DNA of 64,000 nt from VRUE01 sp963824705 (lineage in GTDB: Bacteria > Actinomycetota > Thermoleophilia > Solirubrobacterales > 70-9), in the NCBI GenBank assembly GCA_963824705.1, contig CAWGQE010000003.1:434001-498000 (forward strand), given 5' to 3'. Under the pieces are notes generated by a model. That model saw only the letters and a list, made by a program, of their open reading frames with translations. It ran no database searches and was not told the DNA's origin. The position numbers and the translations under genes were made by a program. Position 1 is the stretch's first letter, and every line of letters starts with the position of its first letter. Positions 41,827 to 50,011 of this stretch are shown here, piece by piece.

Positions 41827-42683
41827 ACCGTGCCCGGCGTCGCCGTCGGCGGCGCGTTGCGGTCCTTTTTGCGCTTCACGGCCGATTCCATGTCCTCGGC
41901 GGTGAAGCCGCCGACGGCCTCGCCGTCGATCGCGTAGCGGTAGAGGGCGACGCCGAAGATGCCGGTTAGCGCCTTGTTGACCAGCAGGGCGATCGCCAGG
42001 CCGATCACGCCGATCACGACCAACAGCGCACCGACGAAGCTGGCCGAGGCCCAGACGAGGACCCCCGCGGCGATCAGAATTGCGCTCGGCAGTACGCCAA
42101 AGAAGAAGAGCGCGCCGCCGATCGCGATATTGCCGGTGATCTGCTGTCCCCAGCGCGATTTGAACAGGCTCGCCGAGCGCTTCAACGTCTCGAACGGCCC
42201 GGTGCCCTCGATCGCGATCACCGGTACCGCGATGAAGGTGACCAGCGACCAGGCCATGCCGACCAGCCGCGCGGCGATCGTCCCGGCGATGCCACCCTGG
42301 TTCTCGAGTGCCCCCATCAGCACGCTGATCGCGGTCGAGACCGCCGCCCAGCCGCAGATCTGGGAAAAGCGGCTGCGGGCAACGGCAAGCCCGTCGCCGA
42401 CCGTCGCCTGCTCGCCCCGAAAGATCATGTCGGCGGCAGCCGCGAGGCCGACGCTGAAGTAGAAGCCGACCACGCTGAGCACATAGACGCCGATCACCAG
42501 CAGCGGGATCGCGCCACCGAGCACGTCCTTGTCCAGGAGGTAGAGCCCCGGTCCGAGGAAGACGAAGGCCAGCGGGATCGTGGCGACCGCCCCGTATAGG
42601 GGGAAGCGGGCCAGCTCGCGGTGGCTGTTCAGCACTCCCCAGCTTTTCTTCGTCAAGGCCCAACCGCGCCGGATCCTGCTCAT
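41823..42683 (-). CDS. DUF6159 family membrane protein
   Basis: The 286-residue membrane protein starts RIRRGWALTKKSWGVLNSHRELARFPL, which is typical of DUF6159, followed by about six membrane helices (40-75, 85-110, and so on) and a charged tail. No function is known. Its start overlaps the AarF gene end (ATGA), so the two are co-expressed. It overlaps the end of the GDPD gene by 4 bp. Confidence 0.75.
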   Translation of the reverse strand: MSRIRRGWALTKKSWGVLNSHRELARFPLYGAVATIPLAFVFLGPGLYLLDKDVLGGAIPLLVIGVYVLSVVGFYFSVGLAAAADMIFRGEQATVGDGLAVARSRFSQICGWAAVSTAISVLMGALENQGGIAGTIAARLVGMAWSLVTFIAVPVIAIEGTGPFETLKRSASLFKSRWGQQITGNIAIGGALFFFGVLPSAILIAAGVLVWASASFVGALLVVIGVIGLAIALLVNKALTGIFGVALYRYAIDGEAVGGFTAEDMESAVKRKKDRNAPPTATPGTV

Positions 42684-44131
42684 CGCTGATCTCCTTCCAG
42701 GGATCGCTCGACAATCGGAGTCTGCCTCACGCCTCTTCCCTCGAAGTACTCCCACTCCTGCTCGCCGAGCTCGGTCGTGGGCGGATCGGCGTAGATCCAC
42801 TCGCGCATGATCCGGTGCCAGTTGCGCTTCGCCCGCAGCTGTCCGAGCACGGCGACGACGCCGATTTCCATCCGCCGCCCCATCAGCTCCTCCGCCGGCA
42901 TCGACTCGCGACGCATCAGGTCGTAGTACTCGGAGCGGGGGTCCTGGGTCGACTCGATGATCTTCATCACCCGCTCCGGGCTGATCTCGATCTCGCGGTC
43001 TTCCACGAACCAGCCGCTGACCGCCAGCATGTGCTCCATCAGCCGTTCGGCGTCGAGCTTTGAGGGGTTCTTAATGAAGCCGAGCTCGTGCAGGGCGCCG
43101 CGGAAGCGCTCCGGATCGTCGTGGAAGGCGGCGTCGAGCACCCGCTGCTCGAGCACGATCTGCTCGTGGTCGAGCTTCTTGGTCATGCCGAAGTCGAGGA
43201 AGGCGACGCGACCGTCTTCCATCAGGAAGTAGTTGCCCGGGTGGGGGTCGGCGTTGAAGTGCCGCAGGTGGTAGATCGAGCCGAAGCTGCCGCGGAAGAC
43301 GATCTCGCCGAAGCGGCTGCGCTGCTCGTGCGGCAGCTCCTTGATCTGCTCGAAGCTCATCCCCTCGACGAACTCGGTGACGAGCACCCGGCGACGCGAG
43401 AGGCGGGGGATCACTTCCGGCACGTAGATGAAGGGGTGGTCGCGGTAGGCGCGGGCGAAGGTGCGCTGGTTCTGCGCCTCGTACTCGTAGTCGAGCTCCT
43501 CCATCACCCGCTCGCGTAGCTCGTGGGCGATCGCCTTGGCGTCGAGGCCGGGGGCGAGGGCGCGGGCGAGGCGGACGATCGTGCCGGCGTTGCGCAGGTC
43601 GGCGTCGAGCGCCTCGGCGATCCCCGGGTACTGGATCTTGACTGCGACCTGGCGCCCATCTAGCAGCTCAGCGCGGTGCACCTGGCCGATCGAGGCAGCG
43701 GCGAAGGCCTCGTGCTCGAACTCGGCAAACAACTCGGAGACCGGCTCGCCGTCGTACTCCTCGAGCAGCACCTTCTCGACCTTCTCCCAGGGCATCGGTG
43801 GCGCCGAGGTGCGCAGCTTGGCGAGCTGCTCCTGGTAGATCTCGCGCGACTCCTCGGGCAGGAAGTCGGTGTCGATGAAGGAGGCGAACTGCCCCAGCTT
43901 CATCGCCGCGCCCTTCATCTGGCCGAGCGCGCCGACCATCTTCAACGCCGTCTCCAGGTGGCGCTGATCGAGCTTTTCCTTGCTGCTCTCCTCGGAGCGG
44001 GCGACGTTGGTCGCCTTGGTCCCGGCGTAGCGGGCGCCCTGCACGCCGACGATCGAGCCCAGCTTGGCCGAGCGGCGGAGCCGCCCCTTGGGGATCTTCG
44101 AATCGTCAGCCACGGGTGGCAAGGTTGTCAC
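42680..44131 (-). CDS. ABC1/AarF-UbiB family atypical kinase
   Basis: The 483-residue protein has the UbiB family motifs: MKLGQFASF (KxGQ), AAASIGQVHRAELLDG (Ala-rich nucleotide loop), VAVKIQYPGI (Lys), NADPHPGNYF and FLDFGM (catalytic Asp and metal site). These kinases or ATPases act in isoprenoid lipid (quinone) metabolism; here menaquinone would be the quinone. The start is GTG 44131, 53 bp from the divergent bL25 gene. Confidence 0.9.
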   Translation of the reverse strand: MTTLPPVADDSKIPKGRLRRSAKLGSIVGVQGARYAGTKATNVARSEESSKEKLDQRHLETALKMVGALGQMKGAAMKLGQFASFIDTDFLPEESREIYQEQLAKLRTSAPPMPWEKVEKVLLEEYDGEPVSELFAEFEHEAFAAASIGQVHRAELLDGRQVAVKIQYPGIAEALDADLRNAGTIVRLARALAPGLDAKAIAHELRERVMEELDYEYEAQNQRTFARAYRDHPFIYVPEVIPRLSRRRVLVTEFVEGMSFEQIKELPHEQRSRFGEIVFRGSFGSIYHLRHFNADPHPGNYFLMEDGRVAFLDFGMTKKLDHEQIVLEQRVLDAAFHDDPERFRGALHELGFIKNPSKLDAERLMEHMLAVSGWFVEDREIEISPERVMKIIESTQDPRSEYYDLMRRESMPAEELMGRRMEIGVVAVLGQLRAKRNWHRIMREWIYADPPTTELGEQEWEYFEGRGVRQTPIVERSLEGDQR

Positions 44132-44184
44132 AGGTTCCTCGCGGCGGGCTCCGTTTCCCGGCTTTCTCTATCCTCTCCCGTCCG

Positions 44185-44877
44185 ATGGCTCGCACCCGCG
44201 AAAAGCTGAAGGCCGCCGCGCGCACCGATTTCGGCTCGCGCAGCTCGCGCCGCCTGCGTGGCGAGGAGCTGGTTCCCGGCGTCGTCTACGGCGGCGGCTC
44301 GGAGGCGCGTGCCTTCCAGGCGGGAGAACGCGAGATCCGCGCGGTCCTGGCCGGTGGCCAGGCGCTGTTCGACCTCGAGCTAGAGGGATCGAAAGCCGTA
44401 CCGGTCGTCGTCAAGGAGCAGCAGCTGCACCCGGTGCGCGGCAACCTCCAGCACATCGACTTACAGGAAGTGAAGCTGGACGAGGCGATCCAGGCCGAGG
44501 TCGCGATCGAGCTGGAAGGTGCCGAGACCGCGCCGGGAGTCAAAGAGGGCGGCGTGCTCGAGCACGTCACCCGCGAGATCACCGTCGAAGCGCTGCCGAC
44601 TGAGATCCCCGAGCGGCTGGTCGCCGACGTCTCCGAGATGCAGATCAACGACACCGTGACGCTCTCGACCATCGCCGCCCCCGAGGGCGTCAAATTCGTC
44701 GCCGACGACCTCGACGAGGTCACGATCGCCACCCTCTCGCCGCCACGCGTCGAGGAAGAGCCCGAGCCCGTCGTCGAGGAGGAGGCCGAGCTGGTCGGCG
44801 AGGCGGGCGAGGCCCCGGCCGCCGAGGATGGCGGCGATTCGGGCGACGGCGGCGATTCGGGCGACTCTGGGGAGTAA
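44185..44877 (+). CDS. rplY: Ribosomal protein bL25 (CTC form)
   Basis: The 230-residue long form has the 5S-rRNA-binding L25 domain (TDFGSRSSRRLRGEELVPGVVYGG) in residues 1-90, then the CTC-type beta-domain (PGVKEGGVLEHVTREITVEALP). The tail is acidic and Gly-Asp-rich (residues 195-230). It sits 9 nt before pth, the standard order. A TATCCT box at 44169 lies 10 nt upstream of the start. Confidence 0.93.
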   Translation: MARTREKLKAAARTDFGSRSSRRLRGEELVPGVVYGGGSEARAFQAGEREIRAVLAGGQALFDLELEGSKAVPVVVKEQQLHPVRGNLQHIDLQEVKLDEAIQAEVAIELEGAETAPGVKEGGVLEHVTREITVEALPTEIPERLVADVSEMQINDTVTLSTIAAPEGVKFVADDLDEVTIATLSPPRVEEEPEPVVEEEAELVGEAGEAPAAEDGGDSGDGGDSGDSGE

Positions 44878-44886
44878 CCCCGCCTG

Positions 44887-45504
44887 ATGTCGATCTTCCG
44901 CCGCCGCAAGGCCCGCGGCGGGGGCGGTGCCGAGCAGGGCGACGGCGACCGCATCCTCATCGTCGGTCTCGGCAACCCCGGCAACGAGCACACCGGCAGC
45001 CGCCACAACGTCGGCTTCGACGTGGCGGAGGAGCTCTCCCGGCGTTGGGACCTGCCCCGCGCCAAGAAGAAGTTCGGCGGCCTGATTGCCGAAGGACGCA
45101 TCCGGCCCGGTGGCCCGCGGGTGGCGATCTTGCTGCCGCAGACCTATATGAACGCCTCCGGCGACTCGGCCGGACCGGCGCGCGGCTCGCTCAAGGTTGG
45201 GCTGGCTCAGGTCGTCGTCCTGCACGACGAGATCGACCTGCCCTTCGGCGAGGTGCAGAGCCGCCTCGGCGGGGGGCTGGCGGGCCACAACGGGCTGAAG
45301 AGCCTCAAACGGGGCTTGGGCAGCGCCGAGTTCTGGCGCGTGCGGGTCGGAGTCGGCCGTCCCGAATCGACCGACCCGGAGATCGTCTCCGCCTACGTGC
45401 TCGGCCGCTTCCGCGAGCCCCGCGCCGACGTCGAGGCTCTGATCGGCCAAGCGGCCGACGAGGCCGAGCGGCTGGTCGAGCAGTTAGGTTCCCAGCCCGA
45501 ATGA
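44887..45504 (+). CDS. pth: Peptidyl-tRNA hydrolase
   Basis: The 205-residue protein has IVGLGNPGNEHTGSRHNVGFD (catalytic His and Asn), QTYMNASG, VVLHDEIDLPFG with catalytic Asp, and GGGLAGHNGLKSLKRGLG. It frees tRNA from stalled peptides. The first 20 residues (Arg/Gly-rich) go beyond the usual start. It overlaps the next gene by 4 nt. Confidence 0.94.
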   Translation: MSIFRRRKARGGGGAEQGDGDRILIVGLGNPGNEHTGSRHNVGFDVAEELSRRWDLPRAKKKFGGLIAEGRIRPGGPRVAILLPQTYMNASGDSAGPARGSLKVGLAQVVVLHDEIDLPFGEVQSRLGGGLAGHNGLKSLKRGLGSAEFWRVRVGVGRPESTDPEIVSAYVLGRFREPRADVEALIGQAADEAERLVEQLGSQPE

Positions 45505-46226
45505 GCGCCGAGCGGACCAGCTACGAGGTCGACCCGCGGGGGATCGCGCTGCTGCGCTTGGAGCGCCCCGAGGCCCGCAACGCGATCGACACGCAGATGC
45601 TGGTCGAGATGCTCGAGCACCTGGCGGCAGCCCGCGCCGACGATGCGGTCCGCGTCCTCGTCGTCAGCTCCTCCGACCAGATGGGCCTCTCCGCGGGTGC
45701 CGACGTCAAGGAGCGGCTCGACGAGGAGGGCCAGGTCCGCCGCATGCAGCTCTTCGCCGACCTTTACGACACGATCGTCGCCTTTCCAAAGCCGACGGTC
45801 GCCGCCTGCCACGGCGACGTCGTCGGTGGCGGAGCAGAGATCGCGATCGCCTGTGACATGCGCGTCGGCGGCGCGAACCTACGCATGCGTTTCCCGGGCG
45901 CGGCGCTCGGCGTCCCGGTTGGGCCGGCGCGCCTGGTGACCCTCTGCGGCCTCGCCGCCGCCAAGTATCTGCTGCTGACCTCGCGCACTGTCGGTGCTGA
46001 CGAGGCGCTCCGCCTCGGCCTGGTCAATCGGGTTGCCCCGGCGGCCTCGACCGAGGAGGCGGCGCTGGAGCTGGCCGCGGCGACCGCCGCCCACCCACCC
46101 GAGGCCGTTGCCCAGTTGAAGCAGATGCTCCATGAGTGGGACGACATCGAGGGTCGCTCCAAGGTAGAGGGTGTCGGCCAGGTCGAGTGGGCCCGGACCG
46201 GACCCGGCCTGCCGCGGTCGGGCTAA
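45501..46226 (+). CDS. Enoyl-CoA hydratase/isomerase family protein
   Basis: The 241-residue crotonase has MGLSAGADVKERL (first oxyanion Gly-Ala with Asp) and ACHGDVVGGGAEIAIACDM (second oxyanion loop). The Glu residues of true hydratases near GGGAE are partly kept; FPGAALGVPVGPARL lacks the catalytic Glu of mammalian hydratase (where PEI/PEV is usual). It may be an isomerase or other crotonase. It sits in an operon with pth, perhaps by chance. Confidence 0.82.
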   Translation: MSAERTSYEVDPRGIALLRLERPEARNAIDTQMLVEMLEHLAAARADDAVRVLVVSSSDQMGLSAGADVKERLDEEGQVRRMQLFADLYDTIVAFPKPTVAACHGDVVGGGAEIAIACDMRVGGANLRMRFPGAALGVPVGPARLVTLCGLAAAKYLLLTSRTVGADEALRLGLVNRVAPAASTEEAALELAAATAAHPPEAVAQLKQMLHEWDDIEGRSKVEGVGQVEWARTGPGLPRSG

Positions 46227-46261
46227 ACGAAGGGCTCTTGTAAACGCGTTGGTTTGTGGGG

Positions 46262-46267
46262 TAGCCT
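46262..46267 (+). promoter_or_regulatory. Possible -10 box TAGCCT before the beta-helix gene
   Basis: TAGCCT ends 6 nt before ATG 46274, with TTGTAA as a weak -35 candidate 18 bp upstream (46238-46243). Leaderless geometry as elsewhere. Confidence 0.4.
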
Positions 46268-46273
46268 CGGCCG

Positions 46274-48538
46274 ATGATCTTCCCCCGCTGCGCCGTCCTG
46301 GCGCTTCTAGCTGCCCTGTTCCCCCTGGTTCTTCCGGCCACCGCCTGCGCCGAAGTCATCATCGACAGCACGGCCGACGAACCCGATGCGGTGGCTGGGG
46401 GAATCTGTGAAACCGCTGCCGGGAAATGCACCCTGCGGGCAGCGATCGAAGTGACGAATCTGGCGGGCACGGCCCAGGAAGTCTTCTTCGACTCCGTATT
46501 CGATGGCCAGCCTTCCGACACGGTTGTGCTGAGCTCGCCGCTGCCGCCGATTGAAGCGCCGATCTCACTCATCGCTGCTCGCGGGGGGGCTCCTTCGAAA
46601 CCGGGCGCCGGCGTCAGCGGCCCCACCGGCAACTTCGGCATCACCGTCAAAGCCGACGGGGTCACGATCAGAAACGTGTCGATCACCGGAGCGCTGACCG
46701 GGATCAACGTGATCGAAGAATCAGAAAACTTCACCGCTACGGGCGACTGGATCGGCGTGAAGCTGGACGGCACCGCCGGCGCCAACAACACCGGCATCTT
46801 CATCGACCCCGGATCGGACGGCGCGAAGATCGGCACGACGGTCGGCCCCCCCGAATTCGTGCAGCCCAACGTGATCGCCGGCAACAACAACGAGGGCCTC
46901 GACATCGACGGCGCAAGCAATGCCGTGATCCGCAACAACTACTTCGGCGTTGCGCCAGACGGGACGACGCAGATGGCGAACCCCAAGGACATCGAGATCA
47001 CCGACTTGACCGCCTCCCCTGGCATTCCGGCGGAAAACAACGAGATCGGCGCGACTATCGAAGGCGCCGCGTTGACCAGCGACGCCTGCGACGGTGGCTG
47101 CAACGTGATCTCCGGGGCCACCTCCACCGGGATCGATCTCAACGGCAACGGCGTGGGCCAGAACGAGGCGCCCGCCAGCGGCCCGACGACGATCCATGGC
47201 AACTTCATCGGCTTGGATAAGACGGGGGCCAACGCGATCGGGAACGGCAGTTACGGGATTCTGGCCGGTGGAGCCGACCACGTCACGGTCGGCGGCTTTC
47301 CGCTGGGCGATGCGAATTACATTGCCGGAGGCAGCGAAGGGATTGCTGGCGAAAGCGAAGGACAGGACCTCAAAGCTCGCGGCAACTGGATCGGCTTCGC
47401 CTCCGACGGGAGCAATGTCAGTCCGCCCAACGCGCGAGGCATCTTCGTCCTCGGCCTGGGAGTGACCGAAGAGCCGTCGATCGAAAGCAATCGCATTCGT
47501 ATGGCAGGTGGGACCGGGATCGAGGCTCGTTTCGTGACCGGGAGGATCACCGGCAACGAAATCGAAGGCGGCTCGACCGGGATCTTGACCAAGGTCGGAG
47601 AAGGCGCCGGCCTGATCGCCAGCAACGAAATCGAAGCGCCTACCGAACATGGGATCGTCGTCGAAAGCCCCGACAACGAAGTCCGAGCCAACACTGTCAT
47701 CGACCCGGGCCTATCCGGGATCCAGGTCAGGAACCCGCCCGGAATTGCTATGACCGGCAACCTGGTCGGCGGCAACACCGCGGAAAAGGAAAACGTGATC
47801 GAAGGCAGCGGCGGGCCCGCGATCGAAATCCTCGAAGAAGCGCTGGAACCGGGGAGCACGACGGAAATCACCCGCAATCGCGGCGGCGGCAACGGCGGTC
47901 TCTTCATCGACCTCGTGGCAGGCGCCAACGAAGGAATCCTGCCGCCGGCTTTCTCCGCGGCGATCCAGTCGAAAGCCCAAGGCACGGCCGAGCCCGGCGC
48001 CACGGTGCGCGTCTTCCGCAAGGCGAGCGCCGAACCCGGCGAGCTGCAGTCCTTCCTCGCTGAGGCGGTCGCCGACGGCTCCGGCCACTGGAGCGTCACC
48101 TACCCGCAGGTTCCGACCGGGACGATCGTCGCGGCGACCCAGACGAACGTCGCCGGCGGAACCTCCGAGCTGGCTATCGCCACGACGGCGGCGGATCCGA
48201 AGCCCGACAAGGGCAAAGACAAACCCAAAGAACCCACGCTTATCGTCGATCCACCCTGCGCCTTCACCGCCGGCAAATGCCGCTGGCCGGAAACCGTCAT
48301 CACTGGCGCGCCCAAAGGCAAAACCCACGCGACCACGGTCAAGTTCAGGTTCAGCTCGGACATGCCCGGCTCGACCTTCGAATGCAAGCTCGACAAAAAG
48401 CCCTTCAAGAAATGCAAATCGCCGAAGAAGTACAAGGGCCTGAAATCGGGCAAGCACGTCTTCAAGGTGCGGGCGACCGACACCAAAGGCACGGTCGACC
48501 CGGTGCCGGCGAAGATGAAGTTCCGCGTCCTTCCCTAG
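46274..48538 (+). CDS. Secreted right-handed beta-helix protein with CSLREA-like start
   Basis: The 754-residue protein has a signal peptide (residues 1-26, ending ACA), then CTLRAAIEVTN, close to the CSLREA motif found at the start of many surface beta-helix proteins. Residues 120-560 are NosD/PbH1-type repeats (GNNNEGLDIDGASNAVIRNN, GNGSYGIL and similar). Residues 560-640 look like a bacterial Ig-like domain and the tail (TTVKFRFSSDMPGSTFECKLD) is a further Ig/HYR-like domain. Function may be carbohydrate binding or surface structure. Unlike neighbours, Glu is mostly coded by GAA. Confidence 0.8.
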   Translation: MIFPRCAVLALLAALFPLVLPATACAEVIIDSTADEPDAVAGGICETAAGKCTLRAAIEVTNLAGTAQEVFFDSVFDGQPSDTVVLSSPLPPIEAPISLIAARGGAPSKPGAGVSGPTGNFGITVKADGVTIRNVSITGALTGINVIEESENFTATGDWIGVKLDGTAGANNTGIFIDPGSDGAKIGTTVGPPEFVQPNVIAGNNNEGLDIDGASNAVIRNNYFGVAPDGTTQMANPKDIEITDLTASPGIPAENNEIGATIEGAALTSDACDGGCNVISGATSTGIDLNGNGVGQNEAPASGPTTIHGNFIGLDKTGANAIGNGSYGILAGGADHVTVGGFPLGDANYIAGGSEGIAGESEGQDLKARGNWIGFASDGSNVSPPNARGIFVLGLGVTEEPSIESNRIRMAGGTGIEARFVTGRITGNEIEGGSTGILTKVGEGAGLIASNEIEAPTEHGIVVESPDNEVRANTVIDPGLSGIQVRNPPGIAMTGNLVGGNTAEKENVIEGSGGPAIEILEEALEPGSTTEITRNRGGGNGGLFIDLVAGANEGILPPAFSAAIQSKAQGTAEPGATVRVFRKASAEPGELQSFLAEAVADGSGHWSVTYPQVPTGTIVAATQTNVAGGTSELAIATTAADPKPDKGKDKPKEPTLIVDPPCAFTAGKCRWPETVITGAPKGKTHATTVKFRFSSDMPGSTFECKLDKKPFKKCKSPKKYKGLKSGKHVFKVRATDTKGTVDPVPAKMKFRVLP

Positions 48539-49332
48539 GGCAGGACGTGCTCGGCGACATCGGCGCAGGTGGCGAGCCAGAGCTCGCCACCGCGTCGTAC
48601 CGCGTCCAGGCGATTGAACAGTGAGCCGAGGCGATCCTCGCCGAACCACTCAAGCATGAAGGGGTGGAGGACGATCGTCGCGAAGTCTCTCTCCATTACG
48701 AGGCGCTCGATCTCCGTGCTCAGATAGGTGAGGAATGCGTCCGGCTCGATCGGGTCAGGCGCGCCGGAGATCTCTTCGCGGGCCACTGCCAGCGGCGGCA
48801 ACACGCAGCTGGCATCGACGTGACGCCACCGGAAGGGAAGCAGTGCGAGACCGTCCTTGACGCCGGCCTCCTCGTCCACCGGCGAGCAGTAGCGCAGGCC
48901 GGCCTCGCGCAGAACATCCAGTCCGCCGCGGCCGAGTTGGCCGCCGGGCGGGCGCATGCCGGCGATCTCCAGGCTTAGCTTGCCGAAGGCCTCGATCCCG
49001 CGCGCGAGGTTCGTCGCCTGCTCCCCGGCCGACAGGTCGCCCCACTGCTCGTGGCGCCAGGCGTGGTAGGCGACCTCGTGCCCTCGCGCGGCGATTGTCT
49101 TCAGCGCATCGGGATAGAGCTCGGCGTTGAGCCCCTCGACGAAGAAGGTCGCCACCAGCTCGTGCTCGCCGAGCATCTCGAGCAGGGAGGGCAGCGCCTG
49201 TGTGACGGTCGGGTGCTCGCCGACGCTCGGATCGTCGGCGGCGATGGCGCCGAGCTCGATCGCGGCCGCCTCGCCAAGGTTGTCGAAGCTGAGGCAGAGC
49301 GCGCCGCGGGCGCCGCCCGGCCATCCGGCCAT
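48535..49332 (-). CDS. Polysaccharide deacetylase-like protein
   Basis: The 265-residue protein has a NodB-type barrel: LCLSFDNLGE near residue 12 (D where canonical enzymes have DD), ATFFVEGLNAE, GHEVAYHAWRHEQWGDLS (H-x3-H metal site as HAWRH), and GMRPPGGQLG with the catalytic Arg/Pro. The second acid differs from the canonical pair, so it could be a deacetylase on an unusual substrate. Its stop overlaps the beta-helix gene by 4 bp. Confidence 0.78.
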   Translation of the reverse strand: MAGWPGGARGALCLSFDNLGEAAAIELGAIAADDPSVGEHPTVTQALPSLLEMLGEHELVATFFVEGLNAELYPDALKTIAARGHEVAYHAWRHEQWGDLSAGEQATNLARGIEAFGKLSLEIAGMRPPGGQLGRGGLDVLREAGLRYCSPVDEEAGVKDGLALLPFRWRHVDASCVLPPLAVAREEISGAPDPIEPDAFLTYLSTEIERLVMERDFATIVLHPFMLEWFGEDRLGSLFNRLDAVRRGGELWLATCADVAEHVLP

Positions 49333-49336
49333 CGAC

Positions 49337-49864
49337 TCAGTCCTCCAGCAGCGCCGCGCTCCAGCGCTCGGGATCGCGCTTGGCCTGCTCGCGCGCCCAG
49401 CGGAAGTGGTGGTCGGCCGAGGCGAGCAGGATCGGGAAGTTGAGCAGGCCGGCGAGAGCGAAGCCGCGCGAGCCGCGCTTGGTCTCGATCAGCAGGCTGA
49501 GGACGCTGGAGATTCCCCAGGCCCAGAGAACGGCGTTGTAGGCGGGAAGCTGGTCCTCGCGCAGGCCCTCGGCTTCGTCGAGCATCGGCAGCCCGCCGTG
49601 CAACGACCAGGGCCAGGCCTTGAAGTGGACGGCGACGCCCGCCACCCCGATCCCCGCGTTGAGGGCGGAGAGGCGCTCGTCCCATTTCCCGCCCCGTGCT
49701 GCGGCCAGTAGCCCAAGCGGGATCAGCCCGGCCCAGAAGACGCGCGAGCCCCGCCGCCCAAGCTGTGGCTCGAACACGAGTCCGACCCCTGCGCGGGTCT
49801 CGAAAGCGTTGTGGGCGAAGAGCCCGAGAGTGGAGGCGGCGGCAAAAGGACGGCGAAATCGCAT
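49337..49864 (-). CDS. Uncharacterised membrane protein
   Basis: From ATG 49864 the protein has 175 residues and four or five membrane helices. Motifs such as FAHNAFETRAGVGLVFEP and HFKAWPWSLHGGLPMLDEAE are not of a family I recognise. It is co-transcribed with the deacetylase-like gene (4 bp gap). ATG 49864 is taken because the longer frame lacks plausible membrane-protein sequence. Confidence 0.6.
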   Translation of the reverse strand: MRFRRPFAAASTLGLFAHNAFETRAGVGLVFEPQLGRRGSRVFWAGLIPLGLLAAARGGKWDERLSALNAGIGVAGVAVHFKAWPWSLHGGLPMLDEAEGLREDQLPAYNAVLWAWGISSVLSLLIETKRGSRGFALAGLLNFPILLASADHHFRWAREQAKRDPERWSAALLED

Positions 49865-50011
49865 CTGGGAGAGCGTAACTCGGAGGCTCTTCTGGCGCGG
49901 TACTGAGCTTGTCAGGCAAGGACGCAGGGAGAAGGCCAGGGGAGCGCACTTTAGTGCGTGACCCGCAGACGCCGACCGAGGACGCCGCATGGCATGCTCA
50001 GGAGCCGCCAG